Assembly: GCA_902556425.1 (NCBI GenBank)
Contig: CACDWG010000003.1
Location: 62,001 to 126,000 of the forward strand
Origin: UBA4421 sp002704225
GTDB taxonomy: Bacteria > Pseudomonadota > Gammaproteobacteria > Pseudomonadales > Azotimanducaceae
Direction of reading: 5' to 3'
DNA: 64,000 nt
The notes under the pieces were generated by a model that was not told the DNA's origin, searched no databases, and was given only the letters and a program-made list of their open reading frames with translations. Position 1 is the stretch's first letter; each line of letters starts with the position of its first letter. The position numbers and the translations under genes were made by a program. Below are positions 1-9,968 of the stretch, in pieces.

Positions 1-1988
1 AAGGCAAAGCGCGCATCGTTAATCATGCGATGGCATTTGCTCACAATCCACTGGTCTACGGCCCCCGGAGCCGGGGTGATCGAGAGATCGATGTCTTCGG
101 TGTTCATCAGCACGAATTTCGAGGCGTTCCATAGCTTGTTGCAGAAGTTGCGATAGCCCTCGATTCGGTTGGTATCAAAGCGTACGTCGCGGCCCGTTGT
201 AGCCAAGGCGGCAAAGGTAAAGCGCAGAGCATCAGTACCGTATGCGGCAATACCCTCGGGGAAGTCTTTGCGTGTTTGCTTCTCAATCCGCTTCGCCATC
301 TTGGGTTGGGTCAGGTTGCTGGTGCGCTTGGCGACCAAGGACTCCAAGTCGATGCCATCGATGAAGTCCAAAGGATCGAGACCGTTGCCCTTGGTTTTCG
401 ACATTTTCTGGCCTTCGGCATCCTTGATGAGGCCGTGGATGTACACCGTGTGGAACGGAATCTTGTCGGTAAAGTGCAGGGTCATCATGATCATTCGAGC
501 GACCCAAAAGAAAATGATGTCATGTCCGGTGATCAGCGTATTGGTGGGCAAAAAGCGGGCCAGTTCCGGCGTTTCTTCTGGCCACCCTAGAGTGGCGAAG
601 GGCCACAGTGCGGAAGAAAACCAAGTTTCCAGCACGTCATCGTCTTCGCTCAGCGCGATGTCATCGGCCAATCCGTATTTGTGTCGTGCCTTGGCCTCAT
701 CCTCCGCCACATAGACGTTGCCTTGGTCGTCGTAAAACGCAGGAACCCGATGACCCCACCATTGTTGACGGCTGATGCACCAGTCCTTGAGGTCGCGCAT
801 CCAAGCAAAATAGGTGTTTTCGTACTGCTTGGGTACAAATTGAATGTCGCCGTTTTCGACTGCCGCGATGGCGGGTTCGGCCAGCGGCCCAATTTTGACA
901 AACCACTGGTCGGTTAACAGGGGCTCGATGATGGCATTGGAGCGATCGCCCCGAGGCACCATGAGCTTGTGATCCTTGATCTCGTTCAGCAAGCCCAAGG
1001 CATCCAGATCCGCGACAATTTGCTTGCGCGCCGCCATGCGATCCAAACCCTGATACGCCTCGGGTGCGGCGTCGTTAATGGCGGCTTCTGGGGTAAAGAT
1101 GTTGATCAGCGGCAGATCGTGGCGAGCGCCCATTTCGTTATCGTTAAAGTCGTGTGCCGGGGTGATTTTTACGCAGCCAGTACCGAATTCACGATCCACA
1201 TAGTCATCGGCAATCACAGGGATGGTTCGGCCGACCAGAGGTAGCACGATATGCTGCCCAACCAGGTGCGCGTAGCGTTCGTCTTCCGGGTGTACGGCGA
1301 CAGCCGTATCGCCCAGCATGGTTTCGGGTCGGGTTGTGGCGACGACCAAGTAATCCTTGCCGTCCAAGGTTTTCGCCCCATCTGCCAGTGGGTAGCGGAA
1401 GTGCCACAGGTAGCCCTGTTCTTCGTTGTTCTCTACTTCGAGGTCGGAAATCGCGGTGCCGAGGGCCGGGTCCCAGTTGACCAGCCGCTTGCCACGATAA
1501 ATCAGGCCTTCGTCGAACAGTCGTATAAATACCTGCTGCACGGCGGTGGCGTAGCCTTCGTCCATCGTGAATCGCTCTCGAGACCAGTCAATACTGGATC
1601 CCATGCGGCGGATTTGTTTTGAAATGGTGCCGCCGGATTCTTCCTTCCAAGCCCATACGCGATCGATGAACTTGTCTCGACCAAGACCGTGACGGTTCAG
1701 GTTTTCCTCTGCGAGTTGACGCTCCACCAGCATTTGAGTCGCTATGCCCGCGTGATCCGTACCCATTTGCCACAGCGCGCCAGCGCCTTGCATGCGCTGA
1801 TAGCGAATCAATGTGTCCATCAAGGTTTGGTTGAAGGCGTGTCCCATATGCAGGGTGCCGGTGACGTTGGGCGGTGGAATCAGGATGCAATAACCGTTAC
1901 CACTGTCGCTGGCTTTGAAAAAATCTGCCTTTTCCCAGTGCGCGTAAAGGCTCTGCTCAATGGCTTCCGGATTGAAGTTATTGTCCAT
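1..1988 (-). CDS. valS: valyl-tRNA synthetase, N-terminal part (cut by window edge)
   Basis: Class I aminoacyl-tRNA synthetase that charges tRNA-Val in the cytoplasm. The reading frame from the ATG at 1988 is open to position 1, giving about 662 residues; the C-terminus lies outside the window. The class I signature HMGH sits at residues 47-50, preceded by PPPNVTGTL, and the second signature KMSKT is at about 528-532. The editing domain with TTRPETMLGDTA lies between them. It is the last gene of the minus-strand run pepA-holC-valS, starting 33 nt after the holC stop. This order is typical of gammaproteobacteria. No disruption is seen. Confidence 0.97.
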   Translation of the reverse strand, partial: MDNNFNPEAIEQSLYAHWEKADFFKASDSGNGYCILIPPPNVTGTLHMGHAFNQTLMDTLIRYQRMQGAGALWQMGTDHAGIATQMLVERQLAEENLNRHGLGRDKFIDRVWAWKEESGGTISKQIRRMGSSIDWSRERFTMDEGYATAVQQVFIRLFDEGLIYRGKRLVNWDPALGTAISDLEVENNEEQGYLWHFRYPLADGAKTLDGKDYLVVATTRPETMLGDTAVAVHPEDERYAHLVGQHIVLPLVGRTIPVIADDYVDREFGTGCVKITPAHDFNDNEMGARHDLPLINIFTPEAAINDAAPEAYQGLDRMAARKQIVADLDALGLLNEIKDHKLMVPRGDRSNAIIEPLLTDQWFVKIGPLAEPAIAAVENGDIQFVPKQYENTYFAWMRDLKDWCISRQQWWGHRVPAFYDDQGNVYVAEDEAKARHKYGLADDIALSEDDDVLETWFSSALWPFATLGWPEETPELARFLPTNTLITGHDIIFFWVARMIMMTLHFTDKIPFHTVYIHGLIKDAEGQKMSKTKGNGLDPLDFIDGIDLESLVAKRTSNLTQPKMAKRIEKQTRKDFPEGIAAYGTDALRFTFAALATTGRDVRFDTNRIEGYRNFCNKLWNASKFVLMNTEDIDLSITPAPGAVDQWIVSKCHRMINDARFA

Positions 1989-2021
1989 GGTGACTCTGAT
2001 AATGCTCTGTAGAAACGGTGG

Positions 2022-2477
2022 TTACTGATCCCAGTCTTCCAAAGCGTGGTGGTGCAATGGATAACCACGTTGACGGTAAAATTTGTAGTGTTCGCGCCGC
2101 AGCGTCTTGCTCTCATCGACGATGATTTCAGCGACTCGGTCGAAGCGACCAAAAAAGCTCGGCACATCGCTGCCTAGGTTGATCAGCAACCCCGTGTCAT
2201 GGCTCGGCTCTTGCCAGCCAATGTGCACGGGGTGTTGGTTGCGGGCACTGTCTTGCGCTCCGCCTTGCTCGAGACCATCAATGATCGCGTGAGGCACCAA
2301 GCGGTGTTTCGGGTAGTCCCACATGAGTTCATCGACGACTGTGGCCTGTTGCGGGTCATCTACGCGCACGTGGACAACCAGCCCGCTGCTCAACGCCTTC
2401 AGGCACAGGCGACAGGTAAAGCGCAGGCTAGCCTCTAGGTCCTTATCCGGTAGCTGATAAAAATCGACGCGAGTCAT
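2022..2477 (-). CDS. holC: DNA polymerase III chi subunit
   Basis: Chi subunit of the replicative polymerase clamp loader, which links the complex to SSB in E. coli. The 151-residue product begins MTRVDFYQL, has the family pattern of an early cysteine pair (CRLC, near residues 23-26) and FGRFDRVAEIIV near the C-terminus. Length matches the family. Its position between pepA and valS on the same strand is the standard gammaproteobacterial arrangement and supports the call. It starts 20 nt after the pepA stop, so cotranscription is likely. Confidence 0.92.
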   Translation of the reverse strand: MTRVDFYQLPDKDLEASLRFTCRLCLKALSSGLVVHVRVDDPQQATVVDELMWDYPKHRLVPHAIIDGLEQGGAQDSARNQHPVHIGWQEPSHDTGLLINLGSDVPSFFGRFDRVAEIIVDESKTLRREHYKFYRQRGYPLHHHALEDWDQ

Positions 2478-2497
2478 GTGTCAGATCGCTCGCTCGA

Positions 2498-3949
2498 TTA
2501 CAGGCCGCTTTCGGCGACAAGGTAATTGAACAACTGAGCTACAGGTCGACCACTGGACCCCTTGGCCGCACCGTTATGGAAAGAGCTGCCTGCGATATCC
2601 ATATGCGCCCACTTGCAGCCTTTGACAAAGCGCGACAAGAAGCAGGCGGCGGTAACGCTGCCTGCACCACGACCACCGACATTGGCCATATCGGCAAAGT
2701 TTGTGTTCAAACCTGACTGGTATTCGTCCCACAGCGGTAGTCGCCAACTGCGATCACCGCTGCGCTCACCGGCTTCGGTAATCGCATCGGCCAGATCGTC
2801 GTCGTTAGCGAACAGCCCGCTGGCGTGACTGCCCAATGCCATGATGCAAGCACCGGTTAGTGTGGCCACGTCGATAATGGCCCGGGGCTTGTAGTTCTGG
2901 ACATGAGTCAGGGCGTCACAGAGCACCAACCGGCCTTCCGCGTCAGTGTTCAGAATTTCGATGGTCTGACCCGATGCCGAGGTGACGATATCGCCGGGCC
3001 GACTGGCTCGAGCGCTGGGCATGTTTTCTGCGGCAGCGACGACGGTGACCAGATTGATGGGTAGGCGAGCGTCGATGGCGGCCTTAGTAACGCCCAGTAC
3101 AGCGGCAGCCCCGCACATATCGAATTTCATCTCGTCCATGGTGGGCGGTGGCTTCAACGAGATGCCACCGGTATCGAAGGTAATGCCCTTGCCAACCAAG
3201 GCGATGGGTGCTTCATCTTTTTTGCCGCCGTTATAGCGCAAGATGATCATCTTACCCGGCTGGTCACTGCCCTGAGAGACGGACATAAAGGCGCCCATAC
3301 CGAGGCTGAGCATTTTCTTTTCATCCAGTGCCGTCAACGTTACCGCTTTGTCGCGTGCCATCTTGCGTGCCTGAGCCAGCAGGTAAGTCGGCGTGCACAC
3401 GTTGGGTGGTTCGTTGCCCAGATCCTTCGCCAAGGTCAAGCCCTCATCCAGTGCAGCGCCAAGCTTGATGGCGGCGCGCAGTGCTTTCTGGTCGCCTGCG
3501 TTGGCCAGTAATCGCACCCGCTTCAGACTCACCGGTTGCTTGGGTTTACTCTTGTAGGCATTGAAGCGATAGCTGGCGTGGCTGATGGCCTGCATGAGTG
3601 CCTGAGCTTTCCACGCCACGTTATGGCCTTTGATTTTGGTGCCCAACAAGTGCACGGCGGCCTGCGTAATGTTCAAGGCGCTGAGTTTTTGAGCGACCAG
3701 CCCTGCAATTTTTCGGTACTGGCTAGGGCTGCACGAATCGGCTCCGCCGATGATCAGTACCCGGGCGACGGGGCCATCCAGATTCACACACACACTTTCA
3801 CCGGTTTCGTCTTTGAAGTCGGTAATCGCGCGATTCAGTGTGGCGGTGTTGTTCGTGGCTTTGGCGAGACGCTTTGCGACGGCTAGGCTGGTGCCCAAAC
3901 AAGGGGTTCGTAGGGCCGCAAGATCGCTGTTGGCTGAGGCGTAATTCAT
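2498..3949 (-). CDS. pepA: leucyl aminopeptidase (M17 family)
   Basis: Cytosolic di-metal aminopeptidase that removes N-terminal residues from peptides; in E. coli PepA is also a DNA-binding accessory factor. The 483-residue protein has the M17 signature NTDAEGRL at 334-341, which carries metal ligands, and upstream LVGKGITFDTGG with the catalytic lysine. Length is slightly below the E. coli protein (about 500). It is first in the minus-strand pepA-holC-valS run. The roughly 200 nt upstream of it (3950-4148) should hold its promoter. In many gammaproteobacteria lptF-lptG lie divergently next to pepA; they are absent here. Confidence 0.96.
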   Translation of the reverse strand: MNYASANSDLAALRTPCLGTSLAVAKRLAKATNNTATLNRAITDFKDETGESVCVNLDGPVARVLIIGGADSCSPSQYRKIAGLVAQKLSALNITQAAVHLLGTKIKGHNVAWKAQALMQAISHASYRFNAYKSKPKQPVSLKRVRLLANAGDQKALRAAIKLGAALDEGLTLAKDLGNEPPNVCTPTYLLAQARKMARDKAVTLTALDEKKMLSLGMGAFMSVSQGSDQPGKMIILRYNGGKKDEAPIALVGKGITFDTGGISLKPPPTMDEMKFDMCGAAAVLGVTKAAIDARLPINLVTVVAAAENMPSARASRPGDIVTSASGQTIEILNTDAEGRLVLCDALTHVQNYKPRAIIDVATLTGACIMALGSHASGLFANDDDLADAITEAGERSGDRSWRLPLWDEYQSGLNTNFADMANVGGRGAGSVTAACFLSRFVKGCKWAHMDIAGSSFHNGAAKGSSGRPVAQLFNYLVAESGL

Positions 3950-4148
3950 GGTTGTTCTATCCCCGGTATTGGTGTTGGGCTCTGACTGTTAAAAGACTCT
4001 TGATGCGGGCAATGGTTTCCCAGCGAAATCGTCGCTGCGACAGGCTTGCCCGATGCAATCGCTGAAGGGGCACAAGATTACCTTGATACCGGTCGTGGAT
4101 CTATTGCGTTGGGACAATGTTGAGGTGAGGTCGCGCCTTGCGCTTAGG

Positions 4149-4598
4149 CTACTCGCGCTCCGGTAAATGTACGACATAGGTGCCGCTGACCTTGTCATGC
4201 CACGTCTGTTTGTCCTTGCCCAAAAGAAGCCAAGCGTAGCCTAAGCCGAAGCAAGTCAGTGATGCCGGGGCAATGAGTAAACGCAGGCCGATTTGTTGTA
4301 GGTTGGGTAACGCACCATCCCCATTCACGATTCGGATTTTCCAGGCGCGCATACCCAGTGTTTCACCCTGTTTGCCCCAGCAGTAGCCGAAAAACACAAT
4401 GACCTCGGCAAGCAGCGTTAGCTGGAAGGCCAGCCCAGTCACCACGTCGCCGCTCAGGGGTACCCAGATAAAGCCGGTCAAAAAAAACAGCGCGATAATC
4501 AGAAGGCTGTCGTAGAGCATGGCGCCCAAGCGCCTGCCTAGACCGGCAGGATAGGCTTTTTGTGGCGCATTGGCGTTCGGATTTCGGGAGTCGGGCAT
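4149..4598 (-). CDS. RDD family membrane protein
   Basis: Small integral membrane protein of 149 residues. The RDD family name comes from conserved Arg-Asp-Asp residues; here the N-terminal part has GRRLGAMLYDSLLI (Arg followed by an Asp in the first membrane segment), followed by further hydrophobic segments and GETLGMRAWKIRI, a typical family motif. Biochemical role is not defined for most members. The start lies 4 nt downstream of the thiolase-like gene stop at 4602, so the two may share a transcript. Confidence 0.85.
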   Translation of the reverse strand: MPDSRNPNANAPQKAYPAGLGRRLGAMLYDSLLIIALFFLTGFIWVPLSGDVVTGLAFQLTLLAEVIVFFGYCWGKQGETLGMRAWKIRIVNGDGALPNLQQIGLRLLIAPASLTCFGLGYAWLLLGKDKQTWHDKVSGTYVVHLPERE

Positions 4599-4601
4599 GG
4601 A

Positions 4602-6059
4602 TTAAAACGTGGCCTCGTGATTGGCCAAGTTAACCTGGCGGCCGCAGAATTCCTCCTTTGTCATGCTTTGCAGCAGATCTCGGTCTTCCGAGGTGCCCCA
4701 GGCACGACGGCCATCGTCGAGACGAGCGGCCACGAAGGCCTTGGAGACCCCTTGAGGACCATACATCACACTGTAGCCCTCGACGGTGCCAGCGCCTTGG
4801 TGCTCGATTACCACGTCCCGTTTCAATGTGGCATCGACCTGATCTTGCAAATCTGCATGCTGGAATGGCCGTTCTGGGGCTTCCGTAGAATAGATGCCGA
4901 ACGCGTGCTTGGTAATGTATCCACCGTTGGCGGTGATCATACCGCGTTTGCCGGGGTTGTCTCTGAGCAGTTGGGCCATGCGAGCGATGGAGTGCATGAC
5001 GTAGTTGTTCAATGGGCCTCCGGCAAAGGTCAGCCCACCGGTAACGGTGAGAGGGCGGTTCATGTCGAAACCAAGCTCGCGACAAGCGATTTGCACAGCG
5101 ACAGGGAAACAGCTGTACACGTCGATCATATCGATGTTGTCTGGTGTGGAACCCGTGAGTTCCAAACACTTGCCGCCAGCCAAGCGAATGGCCGGAGAGC
5201 TGTGGAAGTTGTCTCGATTTGAGAAGTAGTAATGGTCTTGGGCATCGGTGCCTGCCCACGGATAAATCCACTTATCCTTGGCGATGCCAAGCGCCTTGGC
5301 TTTCTCCTCAGAGACCAAAATCAGCGCCGCAGCTTGATCCACATTGTTGTTGGAATTCATCAGTTTCGGGTAGGGGAACGATACCGGTCGATTCGAATCA
5401 GAGATGGTGCGGATTTCCTCAGCAGACTTGGCCTCGCGTATCCAAGCGTTGGGGTTGCTGGCGGCAACGTCGCTAAAGCCAGCCCAAAGCTTGGAAATGT
5501 GCTCCATATGCGCGTCGACGCCGAGCCCGCTGGCGTGTCGGAGCGCGGTCTCCATGATCGGATAGATCTGAATCGGTCGACCTAGGCGGATCGCAATTTC
5601 AGCCTCATGACGCATGTCCTTGTCGGCACCGATCAATCGATCTGGTGTGCCAGGCAGTTCCGCCCAGCCCAGATCTTGGCCCGCCTTGGCGGCTTTGGCT
5701 TGGGTGTTGCCGCATTCGGCACCAGTCAAAATGATGATGTCGTGCTGGCCGGATTGGATATCCAGAGCGCTTTGATTCAAGACGGTTTGCACAAAGTTGC
5801 CGCCATAGGGTGACAGCACAGTTTCTGCATTGGGGCTGCCGATGGCCTGAGCAATGGCACGCGCCGGATCCTGATAGGGCCAGATGCCCCGGATAACGCG
5901 AACGGAACCGGCGTCGAGCAATGCCTTGGAGCCTGCATCCTCTGCTGCGGCGTTTACCGCTTCGATCATCAGCTGAACCGGCTCCTTGGCGGATTCAAAG
6001 TCAGTGAAGCGTTGTTCCAAGTGGCTGATACCAACCAAGACAGGGGTGTGCTGGGTCAT
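4602..6059 (-). CDS. thiolase-like acetyl-CoA acetyltransferase family protein
   Basis: Thiolase-superfamily protein of about 485 residues. The ATG at 6059 was chosen because GGAGAG lies just upstream; a TTG 12 nt earlier is in frame but less likely. Visible motifs are TGAECGNTQ (nucleophile-elbow cysteine position), DVYSCFPVA, GGLTFAGGPLNNY and NGGYITKHAFG near the C-terminal active-site region. The extra C-terminal stretch of about 90 residues resembles the additional domain found in SCP2-type thiolase-like proteins. Expected role is acyl-CoA chain cleavage or condensation; substrate unknown. It lies at the left end of the catabolic region. Confidence 0.85.
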   Translation of the reverse strand: MTQHTPVLVGISHLEQRFTDFESAKEPVQLMIEAVNAAAEDAGSKALLDAGSVRVIRGIWPYQDPARAIAQAIGSPNAETVLSPYGGNFVQTVLNQSALDIQSGQHDIIILTGAECGNTQAKAAKAGQDLGWAELPGTPDRLIGADKDMRHEAEIAIRLGRPIQIYPIMETALRHASGLGVDAHMEHISKLWAGFSDVAASNPNAWIREAKSAEEIRTISDSNRPVSFPYPKLMNSNNNVDQAAALILVSEEKAKALGIAKDKWIYPWAGTDAQDHYYFSNRDNFHSSPAIRLAGGKCLELTGSTPDNIDMIDVYSCFPVAVQIACRELGFDMNRPLTVTGGLTFAGGPLNNYVMHSIARMAQLLRDNPGKRGMITANGGYITKHAFGIYSTEAPERPFQHADLQDQVDATLKRDVVIEHQGAGTVEGYSVMYGPQGVSKAFVAARLDDGRRAWGTSEDRDLLQSMTKEEFCGRQVNLANHEATF

Positions 6060-6157
6060 GCGTCTCTCCAAAAACAGTAGTACATTCGGCCCAGATCCGA
6101 GGATCTGACGAAGGCCGCAAGCGAGTTACTATACAGGAGGCGGGCGGTTTTTTGCGG

Positions 6158-6769
6158 CTACCAAGGCTCTAGGGTGACGGTTCCCTCAGGTGTGCTGAGC
6201 TGGGCGCTGAATGCAGGGGCCCCGGCCTGAGCATTCAATGGCAGGTCTAGCGCATCGAGAAAACGCTGGTACACAGCGGGTGTGGGCGTCGCGATGTTAA
6301 AGCGCTCCAATGTGCAGCCGCTCGGCGTGGAAAGCGCCGGGTGAGGCGATTCCAGCCAGTCGATGAAGAAGGGCATGTGCGAGTCCTTCAAGAACAGCAG
6401 CCGCCACGCCAACTCAACACCCTCTGGGGTAGTGCGGCTCATGTCGATGATTTCTCGGCTGTCCAATTCCAACGCCGCAGCTTGGCTCGCCACCTCGGAC
6501 AGATTGTCGTTGGCCACGGCCCAGCTGCGGATACCCGATCCACCATGATCCAGCAACAGCTGGCCGGTAGTGCCTGCGAGGTCTTGAGCAGGATCTGGGG
6601 CTATGATTTCCAAATACTGGCGGTTATCTAGCGATAACAAGGCGTTTCGCGTACCGACTCCCGGATGAGAACCACCCGGTGCCGGCATGACGCCGGTGAG
6701 TTCGTAGATCTCGTCGATTCCGGCCTGTAAATCGGCGCAGGCAAACATGATGTGGTCAAGCTGGGTCAT
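6158..6769 (-). CDS. VOC-superfamily / glyoxalase-like domain protein
   Basis: A 203-residue protein beginning MTQLDHIMFACADLQAG, the usual first strand of vicinal-oxygen-chelate folds, followed by PGGSHPGVGTRNALLSL and YLEIIAPDP, which match the glyoxalase-like (Glyoxalase_3 type) group. The family includes metal-dependent dioxygenases, lyases and isomerases; many members have no known substrate. It sits on the minus strand between the thiolase-like gene and the PHP-domain gene. Confidence 0.8.
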   Translation of the reverse strand: MTQLDHIMFACADLQAGIDEIYELTGVMPAPGGSHPGVGTRNALLSLDNRQYLEIIAPDPAQDLAGTTGQLLLDHGGSGIRSWAVANDNLSEVASQAAALELDSREIIDMSRTTPEGVELAWRLLFLKDSHMPFFIDWLESPHPALSTPSGCTLERFNIATPTPAVYQRFLDALDLPLNAQAGAPAFSAQLSTPEGTVTLEPW

Positions 6770-6853
6770 AAAATGCGTGCCTTGTGTTGAACCTTGCTGT
6801 TTTCGTTGTTGTTTTCGCGCTGCTCGGCCACAAATCGAAAGGGGCTGCCGAGC

Positions 6854-8179
6854 CTACTGACTTGAGAGTGTGATTTTTGCGGTTTTCTCCGGCGCAATCA
6901 AAGCGTTCAAGACATCGAATTCCAACGTGATGGCCGCGTCCGCATCATCGACCTGCATGGCGACTCCGGTCACCGCGTTGGGGGCGATTTCCACGATGCC
7001 GGTTTGGCTCGTAAGATGCGCGCCGGAACGTTCCTGGAGTTGGAACAAGGCGTCGGAGGTGTTGCGAATGTTGACCAGCGTTCGATAGCCGCTGTTGTCG
7101 ACAGACTCGATCTGTAAGGAGGCTGTCAGCAGTTGTTGCATATGGGCCTCACGACCAATGAGCATGTTTTTCCACCAGACGATGGTGCGGCGCGCAAACA
7201 GTGCCTCTCGCATGGCCTCTAGCGAATCGTCATTTGCCAGCAGCAGCGTCACCGGGCGATGGCCGGGGTTGTGCGCCGCCTCGGGCCGGTAGTCCCATTC
7301 GATCAGTTCATGCACGTCCGAGACACCGATCAGCGCGAGGTCATGCTTGAGGGCGAGACGGTGCGCATTTGGATAGTAGTGATCACCGTTGGCAATCTCG
7401 ATGCCATGTAGCAGGCCGTCCTGGGTTGCGGCCTGATGAAAGGTGTTCAGACCGGAATTCACCCGTTCAAAGTCAGGATGATTCCAGAAAACGAAGGCAC
7501 CTTGATCGTTGGCGACTTGCAGCACGTCTCGAGCATCGAATGTTGAGGCGAAGCCAAAATGCCTGATTGCCTCGTAGGTGGCGGGGTCAGGGTAGGGACG
7601 CCAGATCTTGTTGCCGTCGACCTCGATTGCATGGGCGCCATGGAATAACGGGCTTTGTTCGACGGTAAAAGCATAGGCCTCTTCACGGGTCGGGAATTCC
7701 GTGTGGGGCAGAGAATCCGCTGCCGTTTGTTGTTTTACCAGGGGGTTCGCGTCTTTGATAAAGACCGCGTTGATGTGGCCCTCTTTGCCGACCCGTGTGA
7801 TTTCGACACCGGGAATGATTTTGAGGGGCTGTCCTTCCGCTGCGCGGAGAGCTTCTTCGTAGGCGCGATTGCGATCCGGGTGCGGGATGTCCGACAGGTG
7901 GGGCTGGAATTCGAGATGTTCGGTAATCGCCATGCCGTCGAGTCCATCCCGCAGCGCCTCAGATACTCGAATGGTCGGCCATACGTGGCCGTCTGAGAAA
8001 ACACTGTGTGTATGCAGATCCAGCACCAGCGTCTGGTAGTTCTCGGTATCGGGAAATTGGATGTGTCGTTCGGGCGTTGCACCGGGCTCTACTGGGCCAT
8101 GGGCAACGGAACTTTGGGTTATACTTAACATGAACCCTAAGCAAAGAGTTGCAGGGTGCCGTGGCAATGTCAGACGCAT
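6854..8179 (-). CDS. exported PHP-domain phosphoesterase-like protein
   Basis: PHP-domain metal-dependent hydrolase, about 441 residues, with an N-terminal signal peptide (MRLTLPRHPATLCLGF, then a hydrophobic run ending SSVAHG). ATG 8179 was chosen because AAGGAG lies directly upstream and because this start places the signal peptide at the N-terminus. Metal-binding motifs are DLHTHSVFSDGH, ITEHLEF, PGVEIT, FWNHPDF and GVSDVHE, which follow the PHP pattern. A C-terminal domain of about 110 residues follows. PHP proteins hydrolyse phosphoesters, but exported members are poorly characterised. Function beyond metallohydrolase is not claimed. Confidence 0.85.
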   Translation of the reverse strand: MRLTLPRHPATLCLGFMLSITQSSVAHGPVEPGATPERHIQFPDTENYQTLVLDLHTHSVFSDGHVWPTIRVSEALRDGLDGMAITEHLEFQPHLSDIPHPDRNRAYEEALRAAEGQPLKIIPGVEITRVGKEGHINAVFIKDANPLVKQQTAADSLPHTEFPTREEAYAFTVEQSPLFHGAHAIEVDGNKIWRPYPDPATYEAIRHFGFASTFDARDVLQVANDQGAFVFWNHPDFERVNSGLNTFHQAATQDGLLHGIEIANGDHYYPNAHRLALKHDLALIGVSDVHELIEWDYRPEAAHNPGHRPVTLLLANDDSLEAMREALFARRTIVWWKNMLIGREAHMQQLLTASLQIESVDNSGYRTLVNIRNTSDALFQLQERSGAHLTSQTGIVEIAPNAVTGVAMQVDDADAAITLEFDVLNALIAPEKTAKITLSSQ

Positions 8180-8322
8180 CTTTATCTCCTTGTGCGGACC
8201 GATCTCCTTGTGCAGACAGCAAGCCAAGGCTGTCGAGTTTACTCCCGCATGCTACCGGTTCCTCGCCCGAGGCGCGTGTGACGCACCTCTCATGATCGAC
8301 AACGTTTAAGACCGGTGAGGAT

Positions 8323-9882
8323 CTACTGTGCGGCAAACAGCTCATCGATGTGTGACTGGCTCAGTGGCTGAGTCAGCTTAGACACGACGACGGTCAAAAC
8401 GATGGACACAATTTCTCCCATCACAGCGCAGGAGTAGGGGTTGGGGCCTTCACCGCGAAGCCAAGTCACCGCACCCTCGAGGCCGACAGCAGAGAACCAA
8501 CTGGGCTCCAATATTTGGGAATGCAGGACGATGAAGACGCCAAAGCCTCCCAACAGGCCGGCATACGCGCCTTTCAAGGTGACCCCAGACCACAAAGCAC
8601 CCAAGACCAGTGGTCCGGCGAAGGCCGCCATCATGCCGCCGACGCCGATCCAGACCACGAGAGAAACGTTCACATCCATCAGCGACCATGCCATGAGCAT
8701 ACAAATCAGCAGTACGGCGACGGTAGCCCACCGGCTGATCAACAACACCCGATGGTCCAGCTGTTCTTGGGGCATGTCCGGATGCAGTCTTGGAGCCAGG
8801 GTTCTGCGGTACAGGTCGTTGGCAATGATTTGTGATGACGAGACCACCAAGCCGTCCGCCGTGCTCATCACGGCAGACAGAACACCCACACCGATCAATG
8901 CCGCTAACCAAGTGGGGAACAGTTCGATGAAGAGCAACGGCAGGGCTTGATTCGGGTTGGCGCCTGCGTCGTACAGGGCGTCGCCGAAGTAGACGCGAGC
9001 GAGCAAGCCGCCCACGCCGAGCAGTCCAAGGGTCAGGCCGAAAACGGCGGCGAGTTTGACGAATTGCAGTCTCGAACTGCTGGTGTCCAGTGCCCACAGC
9101 TTGTTGCCGAGGTGCGGCAGCAAACCCAACGGCATATGCGCAAAGGCGATGACGAAGATAGACCACCACGAATGGAACAGGGGCGTATTGGGATTGGTAG
9201 GCGAGACCAGATCCTGATCCTGTTTGGCGAGATTATCGACAATCCCGGAAAACCCGCCTTCCACTCCCCAGCCCAGAGCCGTCAGAATAATGACTAAGAC
9301 GGCGAGTAGAAGCATCATGAACCCCTGCACTCCGTCGGTCAGAATGTCCGCATGAGCACCGCCAAGTACGACGTAGATCAGCAGGATGAATGTGGTAATG
9401 CCTAGCGCCCACATGGAATCCAATCCCAACATGATTTCAAACATCACCACGCCGGAAACCAACTGGCCAGCAAGGTAGAAAAACAACACCAGTGAAATCA
9501 GGGACACCATGAGGCGCATGGTGTCGGACTGATAGCGGTCGCCTAGGTATTCCGGGATAGAGCGGTTACCAAAGCGGTTGCCTGATGTGGCCACCAAGCG
9601 CATGGAAATTAAGATGCCAACGTAAACGCCGACGGGATAAAGGAAATGCATCCACAGGGTTGAGAGTCCCCACTCGTATGACATGGCCGGGCTGCCAAGA
9701 AAGGTTGCCCCACTGGCTGTCGACGCCGCAAACGCCAAAGCCAAAAACACCGGGCCGTAAGCCCCGCGAGCCGTCGCAAAATCATCCGCGTGTTGGATTT
9801 GGCGTTGGGCGTATATACCAATGCCGACCATCAGGCTCATATAGCCGAACAAAAATATCCAGGACCAAGTAATCAGACTCAT
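8323..9882 (-). CDS. sodium:solute symporter family protein
   Basis: Integral membrane transporter of the SSS (SLC5-like) family, 519 residues with about 13 predicted hydrophobic segments starting at residue 5. Family features include FATARGAYGPVFLALAFAAS near the N-terminus, a GGAHADILTDGVQGF segment and LSAVMSTADGLVVSSSQII, the sodium-site region of TM8. It resembles PanF/PutP-type members more than sugar transporters. The substrate cannot be read from sequence; the flanking catabolic genes suggest a carboxylate or similar nutrient. A second, frameshifted SSS gene lies at 15936-17685. Confidence 0.9.
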   Translation of the reverse strand: MSLITWSWIFLFGYMSLMVGIGIYAQRQIQHADDFATARGAYGPVFLALAFAASTASGATFLGSPAMSYEWGLSTLWMHFLYPVGVYVGILISMRLVATSGNRFGNRSIPEYLGDRYQSDTMRLMVSLISLVLFFYLAGQLVSGVVMFEIMLGLDSMWALGITTFILLIYVVLGGAHADILTDGVQGFMMLLLAVLVIILTALGWGVEGGFSGIVDNLAKQDQDLVSPTNPNTPLFHSWWSIFVIAFAHMPLGLLPHLGNKLWALDTSSSRLQFVKLAAVFGLTLGLLGVGGLLARVYFGDALYDAGANPNQALPLLFIELFPTWLAALIGVGVLSAVMSTADGLVVSSSQIIANDLYRRTLAPRLHPDMPQEQLDHRVLLISRWATVAVLLICMLMAWSLMDVNVSLVVWIGVGGMMAAFAGPLVLGALWSGVTLKGAYAGLLGGFGVFIVLHSQILEPSWFSAVGLEGAVTWLRGEGPNPYSCAVMGEIVSIVLTVVVSKLTQPLSQSHIDELFAAQ

Positions 9883-9968
9883 AGTACATCTCTCCCTATG
9901 GGCCTAACGTTAACCTGAAATGGATAGGGCGTGTGGGCTAATTGTCTTTTAACGCGGCAGCAGGGGCT

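Noticed and set aside
4630..5271. 213-residue minus-strand frame inside the thiolase-like gene
   Set aside because: It overlaps a clear thiolase-like frame and its Arg/His/Pro-rich sequence is typical of a shadow frame.
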